Positions 29,719 through 40,707 of a stretch of 64,000 nt of DNA are shown piece by piece; position 1 is the stretch's first letter, and the number at the start of each line of letters is the position of its first letter. This stretch comes from Deinococcus aetherius (GTDB lineage Bacteria > Deinococcota > Deinococci > Deinococcales > Deinococcaceae): assembly GCF_025997855.1 (NCBI RefSeq), contig NZ_AP026560.1:2010001-2074000 (forward strand), in the 5' to 3' direction. Below the pieces are notes generated by a model that worked only from the letters and a program-made list of their open reading frames with translations, did not search any database and had not been told where the DNA came from. Position numbers and translations under genes: made by a program.

Positions 29719-29747
29719 GCGCCCTCCTCGCCGGGGGGCGTTTTTCT
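29719..29747 (+). terminator. terminator of the Thr-rich secreted protein gene
   Basis: CGCCC/GGGCG stem followed by TTTTTCTT. Confidence 0.75.
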
Positions 29748-29748
29748 T

Positions 29749-29848
29749 GGTCAGTGGTGAGTAGGAAGTGGTCGGTGGGGACGGGAGGCTGGAGCCCGGG
29801 CGTCGGCCTTTCTTTTTCCACTCACCAATGACCACGAACCACTCACCC
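29749..29848. repeat. intergenic element with inverted-repeat arms, family C, copy 1
   Basis: The left arm GGTCAGTGGTGAGTAGG and the right arm CCACTCACCAATGACCAC are imperfect inverted copies around a 40-nt core. The arms match those of the element at 45412-45549. No coding potential. Confidence 0.7.
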
Positions 29849-29850
29849 TC

Positions 29851-29856
29851 TAGACT
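29851..29856 (+). promoter_or_regulatory. -10 box of the phosphoesterase gene
   Basis: TAGACT, 6 nt before the ATG at 29863, immediately after repeat copy C1. Confidence 0.55.
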
Positions 29857-29862
29857 CCCCCC

Positions 29863-30327
<465 letters not shown>

Positions 30328-30352
30328 GCGTCCTCCAGGCCGGGGCCGGTGG

Positions 30353-30358
30353 TAGCCT
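30353..30358 (+). promoter_or_regulatory. -10 box of the MBL hydrolase gene
   Basis: TAGCCT, 6 nt before the ATG at 30365. Confidence 0.55.
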
Positions 30359-30364
30359 CCTCCC

Positions 30365-31354
<990 letters not shown>

Positions 31355-31417
31355 GGGCAACGGGGGCCACTCCCTCCCAAGGTGCCGCCCCGCCGTTTTG
31401 CCCCTCAAGGTCCGCTC

Positions 31418-31423
31418 TATACT
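31418..31423 (+). promoter_or_regulatory. -10 box of the YbjN gene
   Basis: TATACT, 7 nt before the ATG at 31431; close to consensus. Confidence 0.6.
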
Positions 31424-31430
31424 CGCCCGC

Positions 31431-31877
31431 ATGACGGAACTTCAGCGCATCGTGCGGGCGCTCCAGGCGAGCGGCATGGCCGTCGAGACGGTCGAGGACG
31501 GCGCGCTTGTCCGCAATGGGGAAAGCCGGGTGGCCTTATTTGCCGACGCGGACCACCGGGGCGGCGTGATCGTGCGGCTGCACCTCGACCTCGACCTGTA
31601 CGTCGAGGAGGACTCGCTGCCCGACATCCTGATGGGCATGAACCTGATGAACCAGGGCCTCGACTACGGCTCGCTGAACCTCGACCCCGTGGACGACGAG
31701 GACACGGACGACGACGCTCCCCTCACTTTTGCCGTGCTGGGCCGCGCCGTGCTGTGGCTGCGCGACCTCGGCGCAGGCGAGCTGGAGCGGCTGCGCGAGC
31801 ACCTGCGCCGCTTCGAGGCCGAGGTCACCGAGGCGGTGGAGCGGACGCTGCACGGGAGCAAGGGGATGAGCGCGTAG
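31431..31877 (+). CDS. YbjN-domain protein
   Basis: A 148-residue acidic protein resembling the YbjN/type III secretion chaperone-like fold. Visible are the N-terminal helix LQRIVRALQASGMAV, strands around SRVALFADAD, the helical turn ILMGMNLMNQGLDYGSLNLD and a long C-terminal amphipathic helix. An Asp/Glu stretch (DPVDDEDTDDDA) breaks the domain. YbjN proteins have been linked to stress tolerance in bacteria, but the molecular role here is unknown. Confidence 0.75.
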   Translation: MTELQRIVRALQASGMAVETVEDGALVRNGESRVALFADADHRGGVIVRLHLDLDLYVEEDSLPDILMGMNLMNQGLDYGSLNLDPVDDEDTDDDAPLTFAVLGRAVLWLRDLGAGELERLREHLRRFEAEVTEAVERTLHGSKGMSA

Positions 31878-31909
31878 GAGCCAGGCGGAGAGCACCCAGC
31901 GCAAAAGGC

Positions 31910-31943
31910 AAGGGCCGGGGCATGATCGCTCCGGCCCTTCGCT
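31910..31943. terminator. bidirectional terminator between ybjN-like and citrate synthase genes
   Basis: AAGGGCCGG/CCGGCCCTT, a perfect 9-bp stem with a 12-nt loop. It is followed by CGCTTCTT on the plus strand and by GCCTTTTGC on the minus strand. Confidence 0.75.
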
Positions 31944-31958
31944 TCTTGCCCCCTGCCT

Positions 31959-33119
31959 TCAGCCTTCAGCCCGCTGCAACTCCTGCTCGCCGCGCTGCTC
32001 GATGGGCACGTAATGCTGGTCGCTCGCGCCCGTGTACACCGCGTCGGGGCGCAGCAGGCGGTTGTCGCGCGTGTACTCGATCACCGAGGCGCACCAGCCG
32101 CTGATGCGGGCCAGGGCGAAGATCGGGGTGAAGTACTCCTTCTCGATGCCCAGGTCGGAGTACACCGTGCCCGAGTAGAAGTCCACGTTGGGGTAGATGC
32201 CCTTGGAGCCGAGACGGTCCACCACCGTCTTCTCGATGGTTTCGAGAATCTGGTAGTAGCGGCTCTTGCCCTCCTTGTTGGCGACGTGTTCGGCGTAGTC
32301 GCGCAGCACCCGGGAGCGCGGGTCGAAGTACTTGTAGACGCGGTGCCCCACGCCCATGATCTTTTCCTTGCGGTCGAGCTTGCCGGTGATGTACTCGGCG
32401 GCCTTGTCGGGCGTGCCGATCTCGTCGAGCATGTCCATAACGGCCTCGTTGGCGCCGCCGTGCAGCGGGCCCTTGAGCGCCCCGATGGCCGACGTGATGC
32501 AGGAGTACATGTCGCTGAGGGTGCTGCTCGTGGCAATCGCCGTGAAGGTGCTCGCGTTCATGCCGTGGTCGGCGTGCAGCACGAGGGCGATGTCGAAGAG
32601 CCGGGCCTGCTCGGGGCTGGGCTCCCTGCCCGTCAGCATGTACAGGAAGTTCCCGGCGTGGGTGAGGTCCTGCCGGGGAGCCACTGCCTCCTGGCCCTGC
32701 TGTGCCCGGTGGATCGCCGCGATCACGGTGGCGAACTGGGCGATCATCCGCACCGATATCGCGCGGCGGGCCTCTTCCGTCGTCTCCTCCGCCTGAGGGT
32801 CGAGCAGGCCGAGGTACGAGACGGCGGTGCGCAGCGCCTGCATGGGGTGGACGCCCCGGGGCATCGCGGCGATGACCTCCAGGAGTTGCGGGGTCAGGGC
32901 GCGGTTCGCCCTGAGTTCGGCGTCGAAGGCCGCAAGCTCGGCGCCCGTGGGGAGCTTGCCGTCGAGCAGGGCGAGGGACAGTTCCTCGAAGGAGCTGCTC
33001 TCCGCCCACTCCTGGATCGGAATGCCCAGGTGCGTGAGGATGCCCTCCGTCCCGTTGATGAAGGTAAGTCTGCTCTCTGTGAAGAGCACGCCTTCGAGCC
33101 CCTTGGCGATGTTCGTCAT
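31959..33119 (-). CDS. citrate synthase
   Basis: Condenses acetyl-CoA with oxaloacetate to give citrate, the TCA-cycle entry. The 386-residue protein is of the short (type I, Gram-positive/archaeal-like) kind. Catalytic elements are ALVLHADHGMNAST (His), GPLHGGANEAVM (His), MGVGHRVYKYFDPR (His-Arg substrate binding) and YPNVDFYSG (catalytic Asp). A 2-methylcitrate synthase activity cannot be excluded by sequence. The start at 33119 (MTNIAKGLEGVLFTES) is typical of the family; TATGGT lies 9 nt upstream. Monocistronic. Confidence 0.94.
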   Translation of the reverse strand: MTNIAKGLEGVLFTESRLTFINGTEGILTHLGIPIQEWAESSSFEELSLALLDGKLPTGAELAAFDAELRANRALTPQLLEVIAAMPRGVHPMQALRTAVSYLGLLDPQAEETTEEARRAISVRMIAQFATVIAAIHRAQQGQEAVAPRQDLTHAGNFLYMLTGREPSPEQARLFDIALVLHADHGMNASTFTAIATSSTLSDMYSCITSAIGALKGPLHGGANEAVMDMLDEIGTPDKAAEYITGKLDRKEKIMGVGHRVYKYFDPRSRVLRDYAEHVANKEGKSRYYQILETIEKTVVDRLGSKGIYPNVDFYSGTVYSDLGIEKEYFTPIFALARISGWCASVIEYTRDNRLLRPDAVYTGASDQHYVPIEQRGEQELQRAEG

Positions 33120-33204
33120 GATGCGATCACCATACCACCGGGCCGGGCCGGGCCTGATCGAGGCAAACCGCACGTTCCTGGAGGGGTGACAAAGCGGCCG
33201 GGCC

Positions 33205-33210
33205 TAGAAT
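33205..33210 (+). promoter_or_regulatory. -10 box of tsaB
   Basis: TAGAAT, 7 nt before the ATG at 33218. Confidence 0.55.
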
Positions 33211-33217
33211 GCCCGCG

Positions 33218-33790
<573 letters not shown>

Positions 33791-33961
33791 GCCCGGAGGC
33801 AGACGGGAGTTGGAGCGCGGGGCAGTCACGCTCTACTCTGGGGGAACCGCCTGCCACAGCCCGACCCCCGCACCCCGGGGCGGCCTCACCGTCCCCCAAG
33901 GTTGATCAAGTCGGTCGTCTTTCCACGCCGGGCCCAGGCCCACCCCACCGGAGGTTCTTCC

Positions 33962-35194
33962 ATGCGCACCCGCCTCACCCTGACCGCCCTCCTCGCCCTC
34001 GCCGGAGCCGCCAGCGCCGCGCCCACCACCCTGACCGTGTTCATGGGCAGCCAGCAGCGCCCCGAGATCTTCCAGCCCATCTTCGACCGCTTTGAGCGGC
34101 AGAACCCGAACGTCGTGGTCAAGATCGAGACGGGCGGCGCGACGAGCGAGGCGCAGAACCAGTACCTCACGACCGTGCTTGCCGCCCGGGACCCCAGCCT
34201 CGACGTGTTCCTGATCGACGTGGTGCGGACCGCGACCTTCGCCACCGCCGGGTGGGCCGAGCCACTGGACGCCTACCTCCCGAGCAAGGACGCCTACCTG
34301 CGCGCCTTCCTGAAGGGGCCGATCAATGCCGCGACCGTGGGCGGCAAGCTCTACGCGATGCCCGCCTTCACGGACGCGCAGTTCCTGTACTACCGCAAGG
34401 ACCTCCTCGCCAAGTACGGGGCGAAGGTGCCGCGCACCTGGGACGAACTCGCCGCCACCGCCGCGCGTATCCAGAAGGCGGAGGGCGGGAACCTCCAGGG
34501 CCTGAACTTCCAGGGGGCGCCCATCGAGGGCACGGTCTGCAACTTCCTGGAGACGCTATGGGGCGCGGGCGGCAACGCGCAGGTGGTGGACAGTCCGGCA
34601 GGGCGGCAGGGCCTGGGCTTCCTGGTGAACGCCGTGAAGACCAAACTTGCTCCTGCCGCCAGCTCCGAGATGAAGACCGACGACTCGCGCCAGCAGTTCC
34701 AGGCGGGGAACGTCCTGTTCGGCCTGAACTGGAGCTACGCCTGGGCGCACTTCCAGGGGAACAGCCCGCAGCCCACCAGGGTGAAGGGCGACGTGGGCGT
34801 GGCGCCGCTCCCCGCCTTCGGCAAGAACCCCAGCGCGACCTGCACCGGCGGCTGGGAGTGGGCGATCAGCGCCTACAGCAAGAACAAGGCGGTCGCCGCG
34901 AAGCTCGTGCAGTTCATGGCGAGCGCCGACGTGCAGCGCGAGCTGGCGGTCAAGGGCGCGTACCTCCCCGTGCGCGCCAGCCTCTACAACGACCGCGCCG
35001 TCCTCGCCGCCAACCCGCACTTCAAGGACCTGTACCGCATCGTGACCGGCGCGCGGCCCCGGCCCGTGTCGCCCGCTTACCCGCGCGTCTCGGAGATCGT
35101 CCGCAACAACGTGTCGGCGGCGGTGGCGGGCAGCAAGACGGTGGACGCCGCCCTGAAGGACATGCAGCGCGACCTCGATGGCGTGCTGAAGTGA
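33962..35194 (+). CDS. sugar ABC transporter substrate-binding protein (family 1)
   Basis: A 410-residue periplasmic binding protein: signal peptide MRTRLTLTALLALAGAASA, then FMGSQQRPEIFQPIFDRFE, DVFLIDVVRTATFA, YAMPAFTDAQFLYYRKDLL and GGWEWAISAYSKNKAVA, as in trehalose/maltose (TreS/ThuE-like) receptors. It would deliver an alpha-glucoside or similar sugar to the two permeases encoded directly downstream. The ATG follows GGAGG by 7 nt. The spacing to the permease gene is 9 bases. Confidence 0.92.
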   Translation: MRTRLTLTALLALAGAASAAPTTLTVFMGSQQRPEIFQPIFDRFERQNPNVVVKIETGGATSEAQNQYLTTVLAARDPSLDVFLIDVVRTATFATAGWAEPLDAYLPSKDAYLRAFLKGPINAATVGGKLYAMPAFTDAQFLYYRKDLLAKYGAKVPRTWDELAATAARIQKAEGGNLQGLNFQGAPIEGTVCNFLETLWGAGGNAQVVDSPAGRQGLGFLVNAVKTKLAPAASSEMKTDDSRQQFQAGNVLFGLNWSYAWAHFQGNSPQPTRVKGDVGVAPLPAFGKNPSATCTGGWEWAISAYSKNKAVAAKLVQFMASADVQRELAVKGAYLPVRASLYNDRAVLAANPHFKDLYRIVTGARPRPVSPAYPRVSEIVRNNVSAAVAGSKTVDAALKDMQRDLDGVLK

Positions 35195-35203
35195 GGTCTT
35201 GCC

Positions 35204-36139
35204 TTGCGCAGTGAGGCCGGAAAGCTCAGCAAGCCCCCCGTCGCCCGGACGCGCCGCCAGGTGAGGGGGGACGGCCCCCTCGCCGCCCTGCTCCTCGCCC
35301 CCGCCGCCCTGCTGCTGTGCGGCGTGCTGCTCTTCCCCATGCTCACGACCTTCCGCGACAGCCTGTTCGTCAACAAGCTGACCGAGCCGTGGGCGGGCAC
35401 ACCCTTCGTCGGTTTCAAGCAGTACGTGCAGATGATTCAGGACCCGCGCTTCCTGGCCGCCCTGCGCAACACCCTCTTCTTCGGGGTGCTGACGGTGGGG
35501 GGCTCCTTCCTCGTGGGCATCCCGATGGCGCTGCTGGCCCACACGCCCAGTCGAGTGCGGGGGCTGGCGCGGGTGGCCCTGCTGCTGCCGTGGGCGATGC
35601 CGCCCGTCATCACCGGATTGATCTTCGCCTGGCTGTTCAACGGGCAGTACGGGGTGATCAATGACGTGCTGGTGCGGGCGGGAATCATCAACGAACCCCT
35701 GCGCTGGCTCTCCACGCCGGGGCTGGCGGTCGTGGCGATGGTGGTCACGATTGTCTGGAAGACGAGTTCCTTCGTCGCCCTGATCGTGCTGGGCGGCCTC
35801 CAGGGCATTCCACGCGAACTCACGGAGGCGGCGGACGTGGACGGGGCGACCCGGGTGCAGACCTTCTGGCGGGTGATCCTGCCGCTGCTGGGGCCGAGTC
35901 TCGCGGTGGCCTTTATCTTCCGGGCGATCAGCGCCGTGCAGGTGTTCGACATCCCGTACACCTTCATTCAGCAGGCTCCGGCGCAGGGGCTTCTCGAAAC
36001 CCTAGGCGTCTACATCTACCGCACGAGCATCGAATTTCTGGACTTCGGGTACGCGGCGGCGCTCTCCGTGGCCCTCTTCGGGGTGAGCCTCGCCGTCACC
36101 CTCGTCTACGTGCGCTTCGTGCGCGGCGGGGAGGGCTGA
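35204..36139 (+). CDS. sugar ABC transporter permease, MalF type
   Basis: A 311-residue inner-membrane protein with six hydrophobic helices. The EAA loop that docks the ATPase is EAADVDGATRVQTFWRVILP (about 205-224). The start is a TTG at 35204, ten bases after the binding-protein stop, which implies coupled translation. It pairs with the MalG-type permease that starts two bases after its own stop. Confidence 0.93.
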   Translation: MRSEAGKLSKPPVARTRRQVRGDGPLAALLLAPAALLLCGVLLFPMLTTFRDSLFVNKLTEPWAGTPFVGFKQYVQMIQDPRFLAALRNTLFFGVLTVGGSFLVGIPMALLAHTPSRVRGLARVALLLPWAMPPVITGLIFAWLFNGQYGVINDVLVRAGIINEPLRWLSTPGLAVVAMVVTIVWKTSSFVALIVLGGLQGIPRELTEAADVDGATRVQTFWRVILPLLGPSLAVAFIFRAISAVQVFDIPYTFIQQAPAQGLLETLGVYIYRTSIEFLDFGYAAALSVALFGVSLAVTLVYVRFVRGGEG

Positions 36140-36140
36140 G

Positions 36141-36986
36141 GTGGACGAACAGGCTCCCCGCCTGAACACGGGCGAACGACTTGGACGTGGCCTCGGGCTC
36201 GCCCTGCTCGTCTTCGGTGGCTTCTTCCCCCTCGTGTGGATGCTGCTGACCAGCTTGAAGAACGAGGGGGAACTCCAGAAGTTCCCAGTGCAGTACCTCC
36301 CCTCCCAGCCCGACATCGCCAACTACGCGCGGGTGTTCTCCGAGCAGCCGTTCGGCACCTTCTTCATGAACTCGCTGATCGTCAGCCTGCTCAGCACCCT
36401 GCTGTGCGTGGTCGTCGCCGTTCCTGCCGCCTACGCGCTGGCGCGGCTGGAGATTCGAGCGCGGGGGCTGCTGCTGACCCTCGTCGTCGCCTTTTCCATG
36501 CTGCCCGTCGTCAGCCTGCTCGTGCCGCTCTTCCGGCTGATGCGGAGCGCGAACCTGCTGAACACCTATCCCGCCCTGATCCTCCCCTACGCGGCGCTGA
36601 GTCTCCCGGTCGCCGTCCTCACGCTCGTCGCCTTTTTCAGCGCCATCCCACGTGACCTCGAATCGGCGGCGATGGTGGACGGCTCCACCCGCATCGGCGC
36701 GATGACCCGTATCGTGCTGCCGCTGAGCCTGCCCGGCGTGGTGACGGCGGCGCTCCTCGTCTTCGTCAACTCGTGGAACGAGTTCCTGCTGGCGCTGAGC
36801 TTCAACACGCGGCTCAACATGCGCACCGTGTCGGTCGGCGTGACGCTGTACCAGGGGGAGTTCGCGTTCCCGTGGCCGCTGATCAGCGCGGCAGTCGTGA
36901 TCGCGGTCGTGCCCATCGTCGTCCTGATCGCCATATTCCAGAAGCGGTTCGTGGCGGGGCTGACGGCGGGGGGGGTGAAGGCGTGA
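36141..36986 (+). CDS. sugar ABC transporter permease, MalG type
   Basis: A 281-residue membrane protein with six helices and the EAA motif ESAAMVDGSTRIGAMTRIVL (about 173-192). GTG start at 36141. With the preceding two genes it makes a binding protein-permease-permease operon. No ATPase gene follows, so a shared MsmK/MalK-type ATPase encoded elsewhere is probably used, as is common for CUT1 sugar importers. Confidence 0.93.
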   Translation: MDEQAPRLNTGERLGRGLGLALLVFGGFFPLVWMLLTSLKNEGELQKFPVQYLPSQPDIANYARVFSEQPFGTFFMNSLIVSLLSTLLCVVVAVPAAYALARLEIRARGLLLTLVVAFSMLPVVSLLVPLFRLMRSANLLNTYPALILPYAALSLPVAVLTLVAFFSAIPRDLESAAMVDGSTRIGAMTRIVLPLSLPGVVTAALLVFVNSWNEFLLALSFNTRLNMRTVSVGVTLYQGEFAFPWPLISAAVVIAVVPIVVLIAIFQKRFVAGLTAGGVKA

Positions 36987-37015
36987 GGAGGGAGCAAAAT
37001 TGCCCAAGCTTTTGC

Positions 37016-37060
37016 ATTTTTGCCCCTCCCCCTTGAGGGGGGAGGCTGGGAGGGGGTGAA
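37016..37060 (-). repeat. dispersed intergenic repeat, family A, copy 2
   Basis: On the plus strand it reads TTTTTGCCCC, a CCCCCTTGAGGGGGG hairpin, then GGCTGGGAGGGGG, the exact reverse layout of copy 1 at 8158-8198. Confidence 0.75.
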
Positions 37061-37120
37061 CGGGCACGACCTGCGGCGCGGCCAGTAGACGAGGCAAGCC
37101 ATCTTGCAGGCGCTGAAGGT

Positions 37121-37173
37121 GGTCACACGCCCCCTCACCCCGGCCCTCTCCCACGAGGGGAGAGGGAGAAAAG
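37121..37173 (+). repeat. dispersed intergenic repeat, family B, copy 3
   Basis: GGTCACACGCCCCCTCACCCC, then the hairpin CCCTCTCCCACGAGGGGAGAGGG, then AGAAAAG. It is shorter than copies 1 and 2, lacking their middle segment. Confidence 0.75.
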
Positions 37174-37203
37174 CATCAGAACCCGCTCGCTAGAGAGGCT
37201 CCT

Positions 37204-38337
37204 ATGACCCAACCTTCCCAATCCGAATTCCTCTGGTTCCTCCAGCTCTCCCGCGACGGCGAGTTTATCGGCACCAGGGAGAAGCCGCCGCGCAGGCCCA
37301 CGCTGCCCTACATCTCCAGCCTGATCACGACGGCGGGCGAGGCGGGGTTTACGGCGCTGCTGACGGCGACGAATTACCACTCCGAGCACGAGAACTACAC
37401 GGCGGCGGTGGCGGCCCTGGCACGGACGGCGCAGACGGACCCCGGCCTGCTGATCGCTGTGCGGCCCGGCATGTTCCACCCGGCGATGTACGCGAAAATG
37501 CTCGCCACGGCGCAAAACCTCTTTCCCGGGAGGGTGCGGGTGAACATCGTGACGGGAAGCAGCCCCGCCGAGAACGCGATGTACGGCGACTTCGAGCCGC
37601 ACGCCCAGCGGTACGAGCGGACGCGCGAGTTCATGACGATCCTGCGCCAGCTCTGGACCCAGCCGCCGCCCGTCAGTTACCGCTCGGATCTCTTCGCCTT
37701 CGAGAACGCGGTGCTGGACCCGCCGCCCGTGCAGCCCATCCCGATCTACTTTGGGGGCGCCTCACCCGTCGCCCAGCGCATCGCTGCCGACCTTGCCGAC
37801 GTGTACCTGATGTGGGGCGAGCGGGAGGACATGCTGGCGGAGCGCATGGGCCAGATGCGGGCGCTGGAGGCGGAGACGGGCCGCGCCCTCCGTTACGGCC
37901 TGCGGACGCACGTCATCGTGCGCGAGACCGAAGAGGAGGCGTGGCAGGCCGCCGAACGCCTCATCTCGCGGGTGGACCCCGAGGTGCGCCGGGCCTTCGT
38001 GGAGAGCTACAAGCATGTGGACGGCGTGGGCCAACTGCGCCAGATCGAGATGCTGCGCGGGCTGGAGGAGGGCAACCTGCTCGTGGAGCCGAACCTCTGG
38101 GCAGGGGTCGGCATGGCCCGCAGCGGTGTGGGCGTCGCCTTGATCGGCAGCCCCGAGGGGGTGGCGGCCAAGATTCGGCGGTACGAGGCGATGGGCTTTT
38201 CCTCCTTCATCTTCAGCGGCTACCCGCACCTGGAGGAGGCGCGTCGCTTCGGTGAACTCGTCATGCCGCTCCTGAAGGGGCAGGGCGGCGAGGGCTCGCG
38301 GCAGATTCACACGGACACGGTGGCGCCGGTGGCTTAG
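37204..38337 (+). CDS. SsuD-like FMNH2-dependent alkanesulfonate monooxygenase family protein
   Basis: A 377-residue LLM-class (bacterial luciferase-like) flavin-dependent enzyme. The SsuD-type features are LLTATNYHSEHENY, RPGMFHPAMYAKMLATAQNL, RVRVNIVTGSSPAENAMYGD (flavin-binding region) and YFGGASPVAQRIAA. SsuD releases sulfite from alkanesulfonates using reduced FMN from a partner reductase. The gene follows a sugar-type transporter rather than an Ssu transporter, and no reductase is nearby, so the substrate is uncertain. Repeat elements flank it on both sides. Confidence 0.9.
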   Translation: MTQPSQSEFLWFLQLSRDGEFIGTREKPPRRPTLPYISSLITTAGEAGFTALLTATNYHSEHENYTAAVAALARTAQTDPGLLIAVRPGMFHPAMYAKMLATAQNLFPGRVRVNIVTGSSPAENAMYGDFEPHAQRYERTREFMTILRQLWTQPPPVSYRSDLFAFENAVLDPPPVQPIPIYFGGASPVAQRIAADLADVYLMWGEREDMLAERMGQMRALEAETGRALRYGLRTHVIVRETEEEAWQAAERLISRVDPEVRRAFVESYKHVDGVGQLRQIEMLRGLEEGNLLVEPNLWAGVGMARSGVGVALIGSPEGVAAKIRRYEAMGFSSFIFSGYPHLEEARRFGELVMPLLKGQGGEGSRQIHTDTVAPVA

Positions 38338-38348
38338 GCGCAGATAAC

Positions 38349-38391
38349 TCCTCCCCCCTTGTGGGGGAGGCTGGGAGGGGGGAAAACGCCA
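38349..38391 (-). repeat. dispersed intergenic repeat, family A, copy 3
   Basis: CTCCTCCCCCCTTGTGGGGGAGGCTGGGAGGGGGG is the core, given here as hairpin CCCCCCTTGTGGGGG followed by GGCTGGGAGGGG. Copy 4 lies 70 bp away in the opposite orientation. Confidence 0.75.
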
Positions 38392-38458
38392 ACGCCCACC
38401 AGCGCGCCTGGAGTGCGGCTGCCTGGGCATTCCCATCGGCCCCCGACGCTCTGCCCAC

Positions 38459-38502
38459 TCACCCCCTCCTAACCTCCCCCCTCAAGGGGGAAGGACTTTT
38501 TC
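38459..38502 (+). repeat. dispersed intergenic repeat, family A, copy 4
   Basis: CACCCCCTCCTAACC, hairpin CCCCCCTCAAGGGGG, then AAGGACTTTTT. With copy 3 it forms an inverted pair flanking about 68 bp of unique sequence. Confidence 0.72.
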
Positions 38503-38530
38503 TGCTGCTCCCCACACCATCAGACCCGCC

Positions 38531-38905
38531 TCACCCCCGCGCTCTAAGCCCCACCAGCAACCCCGCCGTGAACGCCCCCGCAAAGGGCAACCGCGCCGTC
38601 AGCATCCGGCCCAGCCACTCGGCCCCCGCCTCGCCCCCCTGGTGCAGCCACGGCTCGGCGAGGGCCTGGACGCGGAGCCAGTTGACGGTGACGAGGTCGA
38701 GGGAGGCGAGGAGTTGCAGGGTGAGAAAGAGCAGCCCCAGCGCGACGAGGACGAACCTCCCGAGCTTCCTGAGGGCGAGCCCGGTGGCGAAGCCCAGCAG
38801 CGCACCGACGCCGAGGTCGGGCAGGAGGGGCCGCAGGGCGCTGGCGAGGGGGGCGGTGGAGAGCGTGTCGGGGAGCACGGCGAGGGGCAGCTTAGCCTCC
38901 GCCAT
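38531..38905 (-). CDS. FUN14-family membrane protein
   Basis: A 124-residue protein with the FUN14 signature: GVGALLGFATGLALRKLGRF, then a hydrophobic helix FVLVALGLLFLTLQLLASLD and VTVNWLRVQ, and a C-terminal helix AGAFTAGLLVGLRAR. Two or three membrane segments are expected. Bacterial FUN14 proteins have no established role. It is divergent from the ECF sigma gene with 58 bases between the starts. Confidence 0.82.
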   Translation of the reverse strand: MAEAKLPLAVLPDTLSTAPLASALRPLLPDLGVGALLGFATGLALRKLGRFVLVALGLLFLTLQLLASLDLVTVNWLRVQALAEPWLHQGGEAGAEWLGRMLTARLPFAGAFTAGLLVGLRARG

Positions 38906-38963
38906 CTTGCTGACTTCTTTTGGGGGACTTCACGGCCTCATCAGGCGGTATGGTGTGCGGAAC

Positions 38964-39539
<576 letters not shown>

Positions 39540-39546
39540 GGGAGGG

Positions 39547-39627
39547 GTCAGCCATCGGCGGTCAGCTGTCAGCAAGAGGCCCGGAATGGACTTCTCCTGC
39601 TGATGGCTGAAGACTGACGGCCGACCG
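39547..39627. repeat. intergenic element with inverted-repeat arms, family D
   Basis: Left arm GTCAGCCATCGGCGGTCAGC, right arm GCTGATGGCTGAAGACTGAC; the arms are imperfect inverted copies and sit after the sigma-factor stop. It could form a hairpin in RNA. Confidence 0.6.
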
Positions 39628-39673
39628 CTTCTCCACGTGGCCTCTCTCACCGCGTGCTGGCCGTGGCACCCGC

Positions 39674-39679
39674 TAGCCT
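39674..39679 (+). promoter_or_regulatory. -10 box of the PKD-CAP lipoprotein gene
   Basis: TAGCCT, 6 nt before the GTG at 39686. Confidence 0.55.
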
Positions 39680-39685
39680 GGGCGG

Positions 39686-40690
39686 GTGACGCGAGGTTGG
39701 CTACGTGGGAAGACACTGGCGCTGCTGCTGGCGGGTGTGCCGTGGGTGATGGGGTCGTGTGCGGCGCAGCCCGTGCAGTTCCGGGTGGGCTTCACGATGA
39801 ACGAGGAGCAGCGTGCGCCGCTCACGGTGTCCTTTACGGCGCAGGCGCCCGCCGAGTACCGCGTGAGGTGGGACTTCGGGGACGGCGGCATGGGGAGCGG
39901 CAGCCGCGTGACGCACACGTACTACCGCCCGGGGACGTACACCCTGGAGGCGCAGTTGCTGGACTCGCGCGGGCGGGTGCGCTCCACGGCCAGCGGTCAG
40001 GTCGAGGTACGCAGTGGCGGCCCCGAGCAGGCCGGGCTGGTCGTGCTGCTGGGCCGGGGCGAGGTGCGCCTGAGCGCGGCGGGCAGCGTGGTGTACCGGC
40101 CGAGTGAGCCAGACTTCACCCTGGATGGCCGCCCGGTGGGGACCGGCCCCGTCGAGGTCGCGGCGGGCGAGCACCGCGCGGCCTTGCGCCTGACCGGGGA
40201 AAGCGGACCGCTCACCGACAGCGTGCCTTTCCAGATGGCCCCGCTGGCGGGCAGCGTGCCCTTCGAGACCGAGGTGCTGCGCCTGACCAATCAAGCTCGC
40301 TCGCGCGGCTGGAACTGCGCCACCCTGAAAGAGGGCGGCCCAACGCTCCCCCCCCTGACCCGCGACCCGAGGCTGGAGGTGGCCGCCCTCGCCCAGTCGG
40401 CGGGGATGGCGCTGCACGGCTACTTCGACCACCACAGCCCGGTGGACGGCAGTACCCCGTGGCTGCGTGTGCAGGCGGCCGGGTTCGAGGCCCGGGCAAC
40501 CGCCGAGAACATCGCCGCCGGGCAGCAGACCCCGGAGGAGGTCGTTGCCGGGTGGCTGCACAGCCCCGGCCACTGCCGCAACATCATGGGTGACTTCACC
40601 CGCCTCGGCGTGTCGTACGTGAACCGCCCGGAATCGCCGTACCTGCGCTACTGGACGCAGGTCTTTGCCACGCCCGAGGAGGGGCAGTAG
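39686..40690 (+). CDS. exported PKD domain-CAP (SCP/PR1) domain protein
   Basis: A 334-residue lipoprotein (signal peptide with Cys in VMGSCAAQ). Residues about 35-108 form a PKD domain with WDFGDGGMG and [19 protein letters not shown] linker domain follows to about 190, and the C-terminal 145 residues are a CAP domain: [64 protein letters not shown] and YWTQVF, with the paired His/Glu residues conserved. Bacterial CAP proteins are extracytoplasmic and of unknown biochemical activity. GTG start. Confidence 0.9.
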   Translation: MTRGWLRGKTLALLLAGVPWVMGSCAAQPVQFRVGFTMNEEQRAPLTVSFTAQAPAEYRVRWDFGDGGMGSGSRVTHTYYRPGTYTLEAQLLDSRGRVRSTASGQVEVRSGGPEQAGLVVLLGRGEVRLSAAGSVVYRPSEPDFTLDGRPVGTGPVEVAAGEHRAALRLTGESGPLTDSVPFQMAPLAGSVPFETEVLRLTNQARSRGWNCATLKEGGPTLPPLTRDPRLEVAALAQSAGMALHGYFDHHSPVDGSTPWLRVQAAGFEARATAENIAAGQQTPEEVVAGWLHSPGHCRNIMGDFTRLGVSYVNRPESPYLRYWTQVFATPEEGQ

Positions 40691-40707
40691 GGACGGGGAG
40701 GGGGGGC

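Noticed and set aside
37016..38502. Possible CRISPR array or IS ends from repeated G/C motifs
   Set aside because: Copies are far apart, occur in both orientations, have no regular spacers, and no cas or transposase gene is present.
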